64,000 nt of DNA from Erodium maritimum (GCA_963921825.1 OY997588.1:9128001-9192000); one strand, 5' to 3'. Numbered from the stretch's first letter, positions 11,413 through 24,492 are shown. Made by a program: numbers and translations. Notes: generated by a model from the sequence alone, not told the origin.

Positions 11413-12794
11413 CTTTTTGTCGGGTCCGGACCGCTGGTTCGTTTCCTTATCTATGTTTCATGAGTCCCGAGTTTTGGGCTTTCTTTTAGCGGAGAACAAA
11501 GCATCTCCTCTTCGATGAACACCATGATTTGAGACAAGAGGTAAAAGAAATGGTGATGGGCATGAGAAGAAAAGATGAAGAAAAATGAAGGGAAAAGAGA
11601 AGAGTCATAGCTATAAAAACGGATGGACAAACGTTTTATCCTATAAACTAGTTTCTAATTTTCACAAGTGATTTTTGCTATTAATTATATCTAGTTTGGC
11701 TTTTGAAGTTTCATTTAATGTTTAAATATCAGCATGTCGTTTTAAAGATTTGGACGGAGATTTGATTTTTTATAATATTTAGTAACCATAGAAATAGCTC
11801 TCGAGACCCTAGCGTTTTGTGCCGCCCTGAAAGTGGGTTTTCATCGTCAGCGATGGCCCGATTCTTTGTCGGTGGGAACACCGACGATGTATTGTTCTGC
11901 TTCTCTTTCCTTGATGGCACGTTAGGCGGGTTGTTGGAAAGAACTCACAGGAAACGACTTGTCGTTGAGGCTCTGATTATCGTGATCCGGTGTTGGTGCT
12001 TCCTCTCGGCGTTTATGTCGTCCAAGCCCCACGACCGTGAAGTTGAAGTAGCTTTCGGGATGGATCGGGAAGGCCCCTCGTAAGAGGGGTCGCGTGCGAG
12101 AAGTGGTTGTCCTTTTGTTTTGGTGCCCAAGCGAAGTGTTTCAGATGAAACAAGGGCGATATGGGACAATGGAACATAGGGGATGGAAAGTTTGGACCCA
12201 CGAGAAAGGAAATTTGGGGTTGGTCCTTAGAGAATTGAGGAAAAGAGAGTACGAGGATGAGGCCACGACCCCGACCTCAGCATAAGAGGGCCATACATTT
12301 CTACCAGACCAGGCGAGGACTACTAGATAGACTCGTCGGAGCCAATTGAATTCCCGACATGTGATAAGATGCAGAATGAGATGCACCTATTCAATAGTTA
12401 AAGGATAGGGGTGCCCATGTTGCATCGTCCACGAGCCATCCAATACAGTCAGAATCGTCAGTTAGTAAGAACCCAAGTTCGAGCATCTAACATTCTTTAT
12501 CGGTATGAAAACAGACTTACGTGGAAGATTTTACCGCTAAGTGTAGGACATGATAGATATGTCTCTAATTAGCTTTTCGATTGTTTTGGGGTACTTAGTT
12601 GTTCTTGTGGGTGGTGCGTCACAATTTCCACATTTTTGGTTCAATTCTGTTCAATGATACGAAACCCGAGCTTTAAAGATAACCAACGAACTGTCACTCT
12701 CCCAATTAAAAATCGTTTGCATGTTTTTTGTGTATAGCCGAAGTACCGGTCCATATTTACTTAAGCAACAAAGAAGTTCCTTCCATATAAAAAA
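11413..12794. other. Intergenic region between divergent kinase and nitrobindin genes
   Basis: The first 250 bases are the kinase promoter and 5' UTR side. The block 11800-12540 is more GC-rich with several short open frames on both strands but no domain I recognise. It may be decayed transposon sequence (inference only). Confidence 0.3.
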
Positions 12795-13209
12795 GGGTAA
12801 ATTACAAATACATACCCCAATTTGTAGCGTTTAACTGATGTCTATCCTAAAGTTTTTTTAACTAATACGTGCACAGATGTTTAGTTATATAACAAATAGC
12901 CCAAGCCGTCAGCTAAAAATGATGAAAATACCATCAACTACACTTCAATAATGATTTTGAAAAAATATTTAAAAAATCACTTATATATATTTACTTATTA
13001 AATCTCTTCAGTTTTATTTAGAAAATCACTTCAGTTTTATTTTTAAAAAACTATTTAAAAAATCACCGAGGGCATTTTCGTCATTTTAACTGACAACTTG
13101 GGTTATTTGTTATATAACTAAACAATTGTGTACGTATCAGTTAAAAAAAACTTTAAGATAAGTATCCGTTAAACGCTATAAGTTTGGAGTTGATATTTGT
13201 AATTTACCA
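12795..13209. mobile_element. Foldback MITE, copy B
   Basis: The arms are long inverted repeats. The left end is GGGTAAATTACAAATACATA and the right arm ends TATTTGTAATTTACC followed by A, one mismatch at the last base. The sequence closely matches copy D at 32307-32696. The core CAGCTAAAAATGATGAAAAT occurs near 12910-12930, with its complement near 13070-13095. The flanks are A-rich and no convincing target duplication was found. Confidence 0.8.
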
Positions 13210-13381
13210 AAACAAAACTTAAGCTGATTTTATTTAAGTTTGTATTATTCTCGGATAAAAATTATATTTAAATAGTAGCTGTAATTGCAAGACAATAGTA
13301 GAAGAAGAAAATTTACAGAACGAAGAGGTTCTTCAGAGCTGGTAAGTCAGCTCAGGCCTCAGGTGAAGAAACCGAGGTTCA

Positions 13382-16300
13382 ATGGAGGATAAGGTCGCCG
13401 GAACACCGTCTCCGTCCGTACATCCGGCTGTAGCGCCGATATCGTTCCTTCTGGGAACATGGAGGGGCCAAGGCGAAGGCGGCTTCCCCACCATCAACTC
13501 CTTCGGCTACGCCGAGGAGCTCCATTTCTCTCATCCACCGGGAAAGGTGATTTCTGTCTACGATTCCGATTTCCGGTCCCAATTCCATTTCCTGATCGTG
13601 TTTTTGTGTTTTCAATTGGAGCAGCCGGTGATTGCTTATGCTCAGAAGACTTGGAAATTGAACTCCGGCGAGCCGATGCACGCCGAGAGCGGCTTCTGGC
13701 GCCCCAAACCCGACGGTTCTATCGAAGTCGTCATTGCACAGAGCACTGGTATTGTTGAAGTTCAGGTACTCTCTCGCTCAATCACTCACCATATCCATTT
13801 CCTTTGGTTTATTTGTTTCTGATTGTGAATTGAAATTAGGTTCACGATTCATTATTGTTCGACTCTGCTTGGTTGTTACTTCCTTACTTCAATTCATTAC
13901 AACCGTCGGCTTAACTCATATCTGGTTTGCACTTACATTTAGTGCAATTATTGCACATCTAAAATCATTTAGTTTTAATATTTGAACCATTTTTGTTTCT
14001 GAATTCTATATTAAATCAAAGGTAATTTTCACCTCAATACCCTAACTATTAATTTTTTTCACCTTAATACCCTAACTATTTTTAGTGACACCTCAATATC
14101 CTAGAATGTTTTTTTTTCACCTCAATACCCTAACTATTTTTTGTGGCACCTCACTACCCTAGAATGCATTTTTGTGGCACCTCACTACCCTAGAATGCAT
14201 TTTTTGTGGCACCTCACTACCATAGAATGCATTTTTGTGACATTAAAAACTGATTTTTTAAAGAAAATTTTAAAACCAATGGCATGCTTTTAAAATTTTG
14301 ATTGTTAGCAAGTGGTATTATGGACTTTTTAAGTGTTTTCATCCAAAAATGGATGACTAATTGACGGCGGGTATCAAATTGAAAAAAAATCTATTTTAGG
14401 GTATTGAGGTGCCACTAAAAATAGTTAGGGTATTGAGGTGAAAAAATTAATAATCAGGGTATCGAGGTAAAAATTACCCTTAAATAAATGTTGTTGATGC
14501 ATTTCCATTACAAATCCCAAAATTTCGTTTACGAACTACTTTATGTCCTGGTTGTGTTGTTAACGGTACTTCTGGTCTCTCAAATATTCAATGTGTTCTA
14601 GCGAATGAATTCCATGCTACCAGAAGCCAGTGATTTCTTATATGTTAATCGGGCTTGACCCAGAACCGTAAAACCTTGCAGTTTTGGGGCTTCTTCACCA
14701 ACGTCAATGTTGTCGCCAATGGTGGTTGCCTTCGTTGGATCTCCATTGAAGGCCTCCCCCTCTCCGGCTGGACCCGCCTTTCGATTCTCAACCTCGCTGC
14801 TTTGGTTGGAACCCCCCTTTTCATCCACCCTGACTCTTCTTCCAGAGTGAGGCTTGACAGTGCCTTCGTCCTGGTTCATTCTATGAACCTTCAACCTAAG
14901 ACGATTTTGACCTCGCTCCTGGTCGCAGGCAAAAGTTTCCAGGTCGCCATTTGCTCCCCCGACCTCGCGCTTGTCCCCTTGATTTCCCTTTCCACCGCGC
15001 CTGGCTCTACTGACCTCGAAGAAGGCGAGCTTCGTGTTCCTAGCCAGACGGTTTCGCCGGCCCCGGTCCCCTTCTCTCCGTCAGCTCCATTCCCTCCGGC
15101 CTCTCCTCGTGGGCCGCCGGCGGATGTTTGCTCCGGTGCAGTCGATAGGTCCGCTGAATTGGAAAAGTCGGCTTTGGGAATTCGGGATAATGATGAGCCT
15201 TGTCTGGGAACTCACTCGAACCCTTCGGAGACTGCTAGTCCCGAAACCCTCTCGCTGGATGCGGCGATTATGTTTCCCGAGGTTGTCGGCTCTCAAGCTT
15301 TAATTCGATCCGTTTCTGGTGCTGCGCATGCGAAGAGTTGCAGCTCTGTTGAGTTGGTTGATCTTCACCCCTCCAGCCCCAGCCCAAGCCCAAAGCAGGT
15401 CTCTGTTCTTGGGCATTCTTTTGGGCCTCCCCCTCCAGGCCCCTCTTCAGCTCCCAAGTCCCCAGTCACTCGATCCGCTGGTTTTCATGAATTTATCGCT
15501 GACATTAATTCTCTTTCGCCGGATGATGATTCTCCCCTGGTCGATTTTTTAAAGAAAAAAAGAAAAATCGGAAGAAGCTCGGTCGTCGTACTCGCCCCAA
15601 TCTCGCTCTCAATGCCAAACCTCCCAACAGGTCTCTTCGCAAGAAGGCGGAAGCTAAGCGCTCTTGGGATCTCGCCAAATCGTTGGGCTTCACTGTCAAT
15701 TTTTGTGAAGACGAAGTAATTAACATGTTCGAGAATGTCTTGTAATTCTAGAGTTCTTCGGCTTTTGATTTCTTTCGTTCTGTTGTTTAGTTAGCTCGCT
15801 CTCTCTTCCCTTTTCCGTATCATCTCCTTTGGAGATTTTTAGTTCTGGGTTGAATAAAATCGTTTTTTTTGCGGATAAAAAGAAAACCTTGCAGTTTTGG
15901 CCGCAGTTGCACGCTTTTGGGTGCACTGTCTTTGCAGATCCCGTCAACTCTATATAGATAGTATGCTAATGATCTCTAATTCTAATTATATGTACTAATG
16001 CTATCCAGAAAGGGATATATAATGCAGAAGAGAAAGTGATAAAGCTTCAAAGTACACTTGTTGGCAACGCTTCTAAGGTATGTAATCTAATCTAAACTGT
16101 TCATCTCTGAATTCCAGATTAGTAGAATCTTTATGAACTATGACCATAACCATAACAATGGCTTATAGTGAACAGAAGTGAAAGGGAGAGTTTTTGAGCT
16201 GTACGTTTTGTTAGTTGGCACTAAAAGGTTTTTGAATTGGAAAAATCAGATGATCCATCCTTATATTTTCTTCTGTTTTTGTCAAAAGCCACTCATATTT

Positions 16301-17527
16301 AAAATTAGCTTTCCATATATGGAACATGCGCATTAGAGAAGTTCTGAAGTATTGCTAACATCTCATGCAATAAATTTTGAGCATTTCTGCTTTGATATAG
16401 GGAGTCTAGAATCTGGCATTTGATATTTGACAACACAGCACCAGTAGTCTAGTAGTGGTCCATTATATTTATGGAATGTTCTTATCTAACTGTTTTTGAG
16501 TAATATAATGCTTAATTTGGAAGGGTGTATTTCCCTGGTGAGATTGGTAGTCAATATTACAAGGAAAATGCTCCAAAGTAGTTTGATGTTTTAGCGTTTT
16601 GCTCCATTTTAGTCTTACATTTGGCATACTCTACTTCTGTGAGTGAGTCTTACTCCAAATCAAAGAGCAAGCTGTGTTATGGGCAGGCATGGTGAAGTGT
16701 ACATGGTGTTGACCGTAAGCATAGAAGAACTTCACTAGTTTATACAGTAGAGAATTGTTTTTCTCATAAAACTGTGGAGTTGGCATTTAAAACCTTGCAC
16801 TTCGGGAATCCTTATGCTCATTGGATGTTCACATGCCTGCTCTGCTTGTTCCTTACTGGGTTTGGAAGCCTATGGTTGATTTTCTGTATTTGTCACGTGC
16901 TATTCATTGTAACTTTGTAATGACATATTTTTTTATCATTGGCATGCACATAAAAGTTGAAGCTGGTTTTCTGGGGTTGCAAACTTACGCTTTAGTTTAG
17001 GCCTTCTCTGTATCAAGGACAAAGATGAGCAAAGAAGGTAGTTTTACTTGTACAGGAAGTTTAACTTGAGTCTTGACTCAGAGGTGTACTTATTTAGATG
17101 ATAATCGGTGCAAATATTTTCTAGAAGCTCATACCATAGTAGAAACTCTGGTCTATAACTGAAAGTATAAAGTCTAAGGATCAGAGAAAATAAAGAAGAT
17201 ATGAAATCACTCAGTGACATTATTAGGGACTAGCTGTAAATAAAACTTCATGTTTCCAAACCGGGTTAAGGGTTTTGTTCAACCCTTGGACACTCACAAA
17301 CACACTCACAGATTCACAATATGCTTCATTAAGAAATTTCATCCAATTGCTTTGGGAATGTCTGTTGCCGATTGCTAAGTCTCCTTCGTTTTGTTGGGCA
17401 GGTTGGAGAGATAACCCGTGTCTTCGAGGTGCTGGCCAATGGAGATTTGTCTTACGAGGTTCAAATGGCCACCAATGTTACCAGTACTCTTCAACCTCAT
17501 CTAAAAGCTACTCTGAAGAAACTCTGA
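13382..17527 (+). CDS. Nitrobindin-like heme-binding beta-barrel protein
   Basis: There are four exons: 13382-13546, 13625-13765, 16009-16077 and 17402-17527, all joined in phase 0, giving 166 residues. That equals my recollection of Arabidopsis nitrobindin (At1g79260). Landmarks are HPAVAPISFLLGTWRGQGEG, exon 2 starting PVIAYAQKTWKL, PMHAESGFWRPKPDGSIEVV, exon 3 KGIYNAEEKVIKLQS and the C-terminus TLQPHLKATLKKL. The His of QPHLK falls at residue 158, where the heme ligand of the Arabidopsis protein lies. The family forms a 10-stranded barrel with ferric heme that binds NO or isomerises peroxynitrite. Intron 2 (2,243 bases) has grown by two insertions, a foldback MITE and a LINE fragment. Donors and acceptors are canonical. 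Confidence 0.95.
14020..14479. mobile_element. Foldback MITE, copy C, in nitrobindin intron 2
   Basis: Inverted ends are (A)GGTAATTTTCACCTCAATA and GGGTAATTTTTACCTCGATA. The 9-base flanks TTAAATCAA (14011-14019) and TTAAATAAA (14480-14488) match at 8 of 9. The left arm holds three to four tandem copies of a roughly 32-base unit (CACCTCACTACCCTAGAATG). The loop at 14311-14335 is a diverged copy of the core seen in A, B and D. Confidence 0.82.
14688..15882 (+). mobile_element. LINE-derived insertion carrying only ORF1 (DUF4283-like), in nitrobindin intron 2
   Basis: Perfect 18-base direct repeats AAAACCTTGCAGTTTTGG flank it at 14670-14687 and 15883-15900. A short A-rich end (GGATAAAAAG) precedes the right copy, as expected for target-primed reverse transcription. 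The plus-strand frame (14655-15719, its first residues from host DNA) begins with GGCLRWISIEGLPLSGW, typical of the DUF4283-type N-terminus of plant LINE ORF1 proteins. A Pro/Ser-rich middle follows, then a lysine run near 15550. After the lysine run the likely original C-terminal frame continues in another phase to a stop near 15745, so an indel in the A-run is likely. No endonuclease or reverse transcriptase is present. The ORF1 end passes directly into what looks like a LINE 3' UTR. Confidence 0.8.
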
Positions 17528-17599
17528 AGCAGCCATGCGATTTTGAGTTATTTCCTTGTCATATTAGCATAATTAACTGTTAGAGCATGTCCAATGGTA

Positions 17600-18418
17600 G
17601 GCTAAAGAGTCGTTGCAGGAACCATTTGAGGAGAGAAAAATTAATAAAGTAATAAGGTTTGAGGGGAGAGAGTGTTGGTAGTTGCTAAATCCTACAACAT
17701 TGTAGGAGGCCTCGACGCAAGGAATTTTAAAGACAGAATGTTAAATTTACTCTTGCTACTATTGTTGCTGCAACTACTCTTAAACCCACCCATCACGCTT
17801 GAAAATCTCTCTCGGAGGTACCCTACCGCTATCCCCCACCGACCCTATGCCAAACGGGCGAAAAGGGCAGATAGACAAAGCATGAACTTCGCCTTCATGG
17901 GTCTCGCTACATCTCAGGTAGGTACTCTCCACATTGACTCTATGCCTGATGAGTTAGACACCACACCGATAGGCAGCTCGCTGAACACTTCCATAGAAAT
18001 TTTAGCACATTCGACTGAGCTTGTATAAAATATAGCTTACACCAAGAATATGTTGCCCTGATCAAATGGTCCTATTCTTGCAGAGATTGAAGATACCGGT
18101 ACGCAGATTTCATCGTATTTTTTCCTTTATCCTTCATCCTCCAAAACCAAAGTCCATCTTGTGAGTGTAACCCGGGAGAATACTCAAAATCGTATCATCC
18201 TCCTCCCCCGATACCAAACCCATTACCTTCCCCACATGCCAATTCCAAGCTCTTGTCACCAACAAGTCCCCAACAAACCTTCTTTCCCGACAACCACAAC
18301 GGCTGCAATATGGGTTATTCTTCCCCAATGTGATTAACGGCGCACCCCTTCCCGTATGAGATCCTGAACCCCGAGCAAGTTGCTCCGTGTATAGCTCGGA
18401 TTGCTCGTCTGGTGAGTA
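17600..18418 (-). pseudogene. LINE ORF2 C-terminal remnant (distal part)
   Basis: Read on the minus strand with several stops and frameshifts, this matches the C-terminal region of plant LINE ORF2. Segments are VGDLLVTRAWNWHVGK, DDTILSIL, a W-x-x-KDKGKNTMKSAYRYLQ segment, and a zf-RVT-like region NVLKFLWKCSASCL and ETHEGEVHALSICPF. It continues the fragment at 24875-25080. The two parts abut exactly at the copia insertion site. Below about 17800 the similarity is weak. Confidence 0.7.
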
Positions 18419-18779
18419 TGTTAATTAATTTTCAGAATTAGTGGCCCATGTACTAAATAACCATTCAATTAAGGAAGCCCAATGTTATGGTGGTTGAGCC
18501 CAAAAGAATGAGTTGGTTATTGGGGGTTTTAATTCTCTTCTCTCTCCCTAATTGAAATAGTTACAGAAACCAAGTGAAAGGAGAAAGGAGAGAGAGAAGA
18601 AAAACATTCAAGGTTTAAGAGCAAAAGGAAAGCATGGAATCGGGTATGTCATATACATATTTAATTCTTCTTGTTCGTATTATAGAAGTATAGATTGATA
18701 TGGTTGAATTAAACTGAGTTTTAATGTTCGTCTTCAATTCTGCATCAAAATTCATAAAATTGATCTTAAAATTCCAACA
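18419..18779 (+). repeat. copia 5' LTR
   Basis: The 361-base LTR runs TG...CA. It contains an internal TATAGAAGTATAG-like AT-rich stretch and purine-rich GAAAGGAGAAAGGAGAGAGA. It lacks the 21-base segment found in the 3' LTR. Confidence 0.95.
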
Positions 18780-18780
18780 A

Positions 18781-18798
18781 TAGTATCAGAGCATGGTT
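18781..18798 (+). other. Primer-binding site (initiator tRNA-Met type)
   Basis: TAGTATCAGAGCATGGTT begins one base after the 5' LTR. It resembles the common copia TGGTATCAGAGC sequence complementary to the 3' end of initiator tRNA-Met. Confidence 0.85.
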
Positions 18799-19731
18799 AA
18801 AACTCTTTTAATTCACCTTATTTATTTTTTATAATCAGTGGAATGGTTGATATCATGTTCACGGAAAATCATATTTGCCTTTGTTGTTTTTTGGCTTTTA
18901 CGATAACTGAACTTGATCATGTACATGTGTATTTGTTGCTTTGGCATTTACGGTGTTTAATTGAACATGTATGTATGTGTGTCAATTTGGCATACACGTA
19001 TGTTGTTTATATGTTGCCTTAATTGAACATGTGTTGTGTGCATGATCTGCTAAACTACATGACCTGTGTACATGAGAATTGATGTCATGTTTAATCTGTG
19101 TACATGTATGGGTTATTGCTGGCCTTGCAATTTACATGTTAAAGTGAAATATATATGGTCTTGAACATGTTCATATATATTTGTTTATATTGTATTATAA
19201 GTCAAATATTAAAGTATACTTAATGATATATTTTGTATAAGTAGTAACACGTTCATGTTGTAAAATACATGAACGAAAATCTTTTGGCTCAACGTTTGTT
19301 AACTTTAAGGTTTGTTAATCACCAAAGTGATCTTGCTTTAAAGTTAATCAAACATTAACGTTATCCCTTAAGAATTGTTTAAGTTTAGTGATGCTGGTAA
19401 ATAACATAAAAGACGCTAAACTTTAACGATTTAATTATTAATTATAAAACTATGAGGTCACCCAAAGGTGAACCATTGTTTATAATTAGTAATACTAATT
19501 GAGACTAACTGACTCTTTTAATGGACATGTTTGTATATCCAAAGATAGCATCCATGTTAATTAGAATGTAGTTAGTTGTCTATTACATTATTTTTTTTGT
19601 TTAGCATCATTGAAAGTTTATACTTTTAATTTTACCCAAAGGTGAACTTAAGAGTATATAGTAACGATTATTAATTTATAGATAACTCAAAATATTAACG
19701 TGTGAGATGTATGTAATGTTTTGCAGCTTCC

Positions 19732-22700
19732 ATGAATATGTTTGCTTCGGCGAATGGTGTTGTTAAATTCAACGGATTAAATTATTCGGATTGGTCAGAA
19801 CAGGTCCAATTTCAGCTGGGCGTTATGGATTTAGACCTGGCAATAATTACCGATGAAGTGCCTGCAGCCATTACTGAGACTAGTACAGAGGCTGACAAAT
19901 CAATATTTGATGCCTGGGAAAGGTCTAATAGGCTGAGCTTGAATTTAATGAAGATGACGATGGCTGATAACGTCAAACCATCGATGCCGAAGACTAACAA
20001 TGCAAGGGAATTCATGCTGAAAATTAAGGAACTTTCTCAATCAGACATTACTGATAAGTCTATTGTGGGAAGTCTTATGAGCGAGCTGACGACCAAGAAA
20101 TTTGATTGGTCGCAACCCATTCATGATCATGTGACCTGTATGTCAAACTTAGCAGCAAAATTAAAGGCGATGGGGATGGATGTGAGTGAATCATTTCTAA
20201 TTCAGTTCATCATCAACTCACTTCCTATAGAGTTTGGCCAATTCCAGGTGAATTATAACACCATCAAAGAGAAGTGGAATCTTCAGGAAATTAAGGCTAT
20301 TCTCATTCAAGAGGAAGGAAGACTGAAAAAGATTAAGGGTCACTCTGTTCATTTCACCATGCATGATGGTGCCAGTAGCAGCAAGGCTAAACTGGGAAAA
20401 GTTGAAAAGAAAAGGAAAGGCAAGAATCCTTTGAAAGTCAATGAGGGACACATTCGAAAGGAGCAGAGGTGCTACTTCTGCAACAAGAATGGTCACTTCA
20501 AGAAGGACTGCCCGAAAAGAAAGGCCTGGTTTGAAAAGAAAGGTACATATTTTGTTTCTGTATGTTATGAATCAAATCTTATAGAAGTACCTCATAATAC
20601 TTGGTGGTTAGATACTAGTGCTACTACTCATGTGTCACATATTACACAGGGATTCCTTTCGATCCAGCCCATAAGCGGAACTGATCGATTTCTGTATATG
20701 GGAAACAGAATGAAGGCACACATTGAAGGAATTGGAACGTACATATTAATATTAGACACAGGATGTCGTCTAGATTTAGAGAAATGTCTTTACGTTCCTG
20801 ATTGTGCTAGAAACTTAATTTTTGTTTCCAAATTAGACAAGGTTAACTTCAACTTTAAGATTGGCAATGGTACTTTTTCATTGTACAAACATAATTATTA
20901 TTATGGTAGTGGTACTTTGATGGATGATTTGTATCGTTTCAATCTTGACGTTGATTTTGCTGAATCCCTATTTAATGTTGAACATGGTACATGCAGTAAA
21001 CGTAGTATATGTAAGGAGGATTCTGCTTTCTTGTGGCATCAAAGGTTAGGTCATATATCCAAAGAAAGGGTAATGAGACTAGTGAAAAATGAAATCTTAC
21101 CTCAATTGGATTTTACTGACTGGGGTGTGTGTCTAGAATGCATTAAAGGCAAGCAAACTAGACACATATCCAAATATCCTGGCGCAAGAAGTAGTGAACC
21201 TTTTGAATTAATACACACTGATATTTGTGGTCCTTTTGATGCACCAAGTTGGAGCGGTGAGACATATTTTATCACCTTCATTGATGATTATTCAAGGTAC
21301 TGTTATCTTTATCTATTGCATGAAAAATCTCAATCAGTGAATATCGTAGAGGTGTTCGTGAATGAGGTGGAAAGGCAATCAGATAGAAAAGTTAAGATAA
21401 TAAGATCAGATAGAGGTGGTGAATACTATGGAAAATTTGATGAAAACGGACAATGTTCGGGGCCTTTTGCCAAATTTCTAGAGAGTCGGGGCATATGTGC
21501 ACAATACACAATGCCTAAGACGCCACAACAAAATGGTGTTGCTGAGAGACGAAATCGTACTTTAATGGATATGGTTAGAAGTATGATGAGTTATACTACT
21601 ATACCTCTTTCTTTGTGGACACATGCCTTAAGAACAGCAGTATATCTGTTGAATAGGGTTCCTAGTAAAGCAGTTCCTAGTTCATACTTCTTATGAACTA
21701 TGGACAGGAAGGAAATCTAGCTTGAGGCACTTGCATGTTTGGGGTTGCCAAGCAGAAATAAGAATAGTTAATCCACATGAAAAGAAGCTTGATGCAAGAA
21801 CCATTAGTGGTTATTTCATCGGCTATCCAGAAAAATCGAAAGGGTATAGATTTTACTGTCCTAACCATAGTACGAGGATTATGGAGTCTGGTAATGCTCG
21901 GTTCATTGAGAATGGCGAGTTCAGTGGGAGTTCGGAATTAAGAAAAGTGGATATTCAAGAAATCCAAATGGAACCTACTATACCTAGTAGTTCTTCTCAA
22001 GTTGTTATTCCTCGTGTTACATCAAAGAAATACAATTTAATGGAACAACAACATGATATTCCAAACCCACATAATGAACATGAAAATGATGAACCGGTTG
22101 ACAATGTACAAGTCGAAAATGAGCAAGTGATACAACAGAAAATAGCACCACGAAGGTCTGTAAGGCAGAAAAGACCAGTTATTTCAAGTGATTACTTGAT
22201 ATACTCACTTGAACATGAATGTGACTTGAGTGTTGATGAAGATCCAGTCTCATTTAAACAAGCCATGAAATGTGACAATTCCGGAAAATGGTTTGATGCC
22301 ATGAAAGAAGAGTTGAAATCAATGGATGACAACAAAGTTTGGGAACTTGTAGAATTGCCTGAAAATGAAAAGCAAGTGGGTTGTAAATGGGTTTTCAAAA
22401 CAAAAAGAGACTCACAAGGCAATATCGAAAGGTATAAAGTCAGACTTGTTGCAAAAAGTTATACTCAAAAAGATGACATTGACTATAAGGAGACTTTTTC
22501 TCTAGTGTCAAAGAAAGACTTCTTACGAATTGTTTTGGCTTTGACGGCTCATTATGATCTAGAACTTCATCAAATGGATGTGAAGACCGCCTTCCTTAAT
22601 GATGACTTGGAAGAATAATTTTATATGGACCAACCTGAGGGTTTCTTATCTTCGGGTAGAGAAAATTTACTGTGTAAGTTAAAGAAGTCAATATATGGAT

Positions 22701-24132
22701 TGAAGCAAGCTTCTAGACAATGGTACATTAAATTTAGGGGAAACTCCGCTACACACCGGTTTTTTGACTTTCATTATCACATCATAACTGTTAACTTCAT
22801 AATTGTCACTTTGTACCCCCATAGTTGTTGTTTTTTTTGCAGAGAATAACGGTAATTTTTTTAAAAAAGCAACGGTAAATTGACGTTTTTTACCGTTGAT
22901 GTCTACAAAATGATACACAATTACAGGTATTATATGACAGTTTTCGTTAGTCTTCCGTTCTATTCTGAAAAAAGTTCAACTAACACGTTAGTCTGTGAAA
23001 ACCATAGTCAAAGAACTGATATTTCATGGAGAAGCCCCTTAAATTTAATAGTATCATCTTGTCGTATGGTTTTGTAGAGAACACAGTGGATCGGTGTATC
23101 TATATGAAAAACAGTGGGAGCAAGTTCATTATAGTAATCCTATATGTTGATGATATACTACTTGCTGCAAATGACAAAGGGTTATTACATGATGTGAAAG
23201 CATTTCTCTCCAACAACTTTGAAATGAAGGATATGGGTGAGGCATCCTATGTGATTGGAATAGAAATATTCCGGGATAGATCACAAGGATTGTTAGGATT
23301 GTCTCAAAAAGGTTATATCAACAAAGTATTGGAGAGATTCAGAATGGATAAATGCTCAGCTGGAATAGTTCCGATTCAAAAAGGGGATAAATTTAATGAA
23401 AAACAATCTCCTCAAAATGATTCGGAAAGGAAAGAAATGGAAAATATTCCCTATGCATCAGTTGTTGGGAGCCTGATGTATGCTCAGACATGTACTCGGC
23501 CAGATATCAGTTTCGCTGTTGGTATGTTAGGCCGATATCAAAGTAATCCAGGAATGGATCACTGGAAAGCTGCAAAGAAAGTTCTTAGGTACTTACAAGG
23601 CACCAAAGACTACATGCTCACATACAGAAGATCAAATGACTTGGAGCTGGTCGGCTATACAGATTCAGATTATGCAGGATGTGTAGATTCGAGAAAATCT
23701 ACATTTGGGTATGTGTTTCTGTTAGCTGGAGGATCAGTTTCTTGGAGGAGTGGGAAGCAGTCTGTTATTGCTACTTCCACCATGGAGGCGGAATTTATGG
23801 CGTGTTTTGAGGCCACTGTCCAATCATCGTGGTTGCGGAATTTTGTCTCACGCCTTAGCATTGTTGATAGTATTGCTAGGCCGTTGAGAATTTATTGTGA
23901 TAACTCCGCAGCTGTCTTCTTCTCCAAAAATGATAAGTACTCTAAATGTGCAAAACATATGGATATAAAGTACTTGGCAGTGAAAGAAGAAGTGCAAAAT
24001 CAAAGGGTGTCGATCGAGCATATCGGTACAGAATTGATGGTAGCGGATCCGTTGACTAAAGGATTACCACCCAAGGTTTTTAATAGTCATGTAAAGAGAA
24101 TGGGTGTCATAGATAAGTCCTTGTTAACATAA
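19732..24132 (+). pseudogene. copia gag-pol polyprotein, broken
   Basis: Domains in order: gag with zinc knuckle CYFCNKNGHFKKDC (about 20472); protease WWLDTSATTHVSH (about 20600), where the usual D-(S/T)-G reads DTS; integrase with an HHCC region near 21040-21150, core HTDICGPF and FIDDYSRY, and PQQNGVAERRNR; reverse transcriptase with YVDD (about 23143); and RNase H DSDYAGCVDSRKSTFGYV, then a KHMDIKY motif. Four lesions are visible: a frame change near 21685, an in-frame TAA at 22616-22618, the 302-base MITE at 22737-23038, and the altered protease triad. The frame resumes on the far side of the MITE through the YVDD region to 24132. It could not work autonomously. Confidence 0.95.
22737..23038. 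mobile_element. Small Mutator-type MITE inside copia pol
   Basis: The 302-base insertion interrupts the reverse-transcriptase coding region. Perfect 9-base target duplications TTAAATTTA lie at 22728-22736 and 23039-23047. Short imperfect inverted ends are GGGGAAACTCC and GGGGCTTCTCC. Removing one duplication with the insert restores the flanking copia reading frame, which confirms the borders. It is not coding. Confidence 0.9.
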
Positions 24133-24492
24133 TTGTTATGTATGTATATACAATGATTGGTATACTGCTCATTTTAGAATCATGACATAAATTTATGTGA
24201 ATTCAATTAAAGTCGTGTTTTGCTTATTCGTTAATTTTCACATCATGGTGTATACATTGATAGGTATGTGAAAATTTAAGGATTACGGTGTTCCTTAATT
24301 ATTGTTTACTTGGATTATGTTAATAGTGTGATACATGGGAGGGATCTCGTTGATAAAGTAACTTGAAACCACCATGATCCCTATTAATTAATTCAATTAA
24401 AGATGACCAAATGATTCTATATAGTCAATATGTGCACGTATGGGTTGATTAATGTTGAATCATCAAGTCGTATCATGGGCCAAGTGGGAGAT

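Noticed and set aside
13547..13822. Continuous reading of the nitrobindin frame through 13547-13624 and past 13765
   Set aside because: The open frame runs through intron 1 and into intron 2 by chance. Removing them gives the exact 166-residue family match.
14655..14687. ATG at 14655 as a true start of the LINE ORF1
   Set aside because: These codons come from host intron DNA and the left target duplication; the element begins at 14688.
17672..18028. 118-codon plus-strand frame with a leucine run
   Set aside because: The minus strand here matches LINE ORF2 C-terminal sequence; the plus frame is its shadow.
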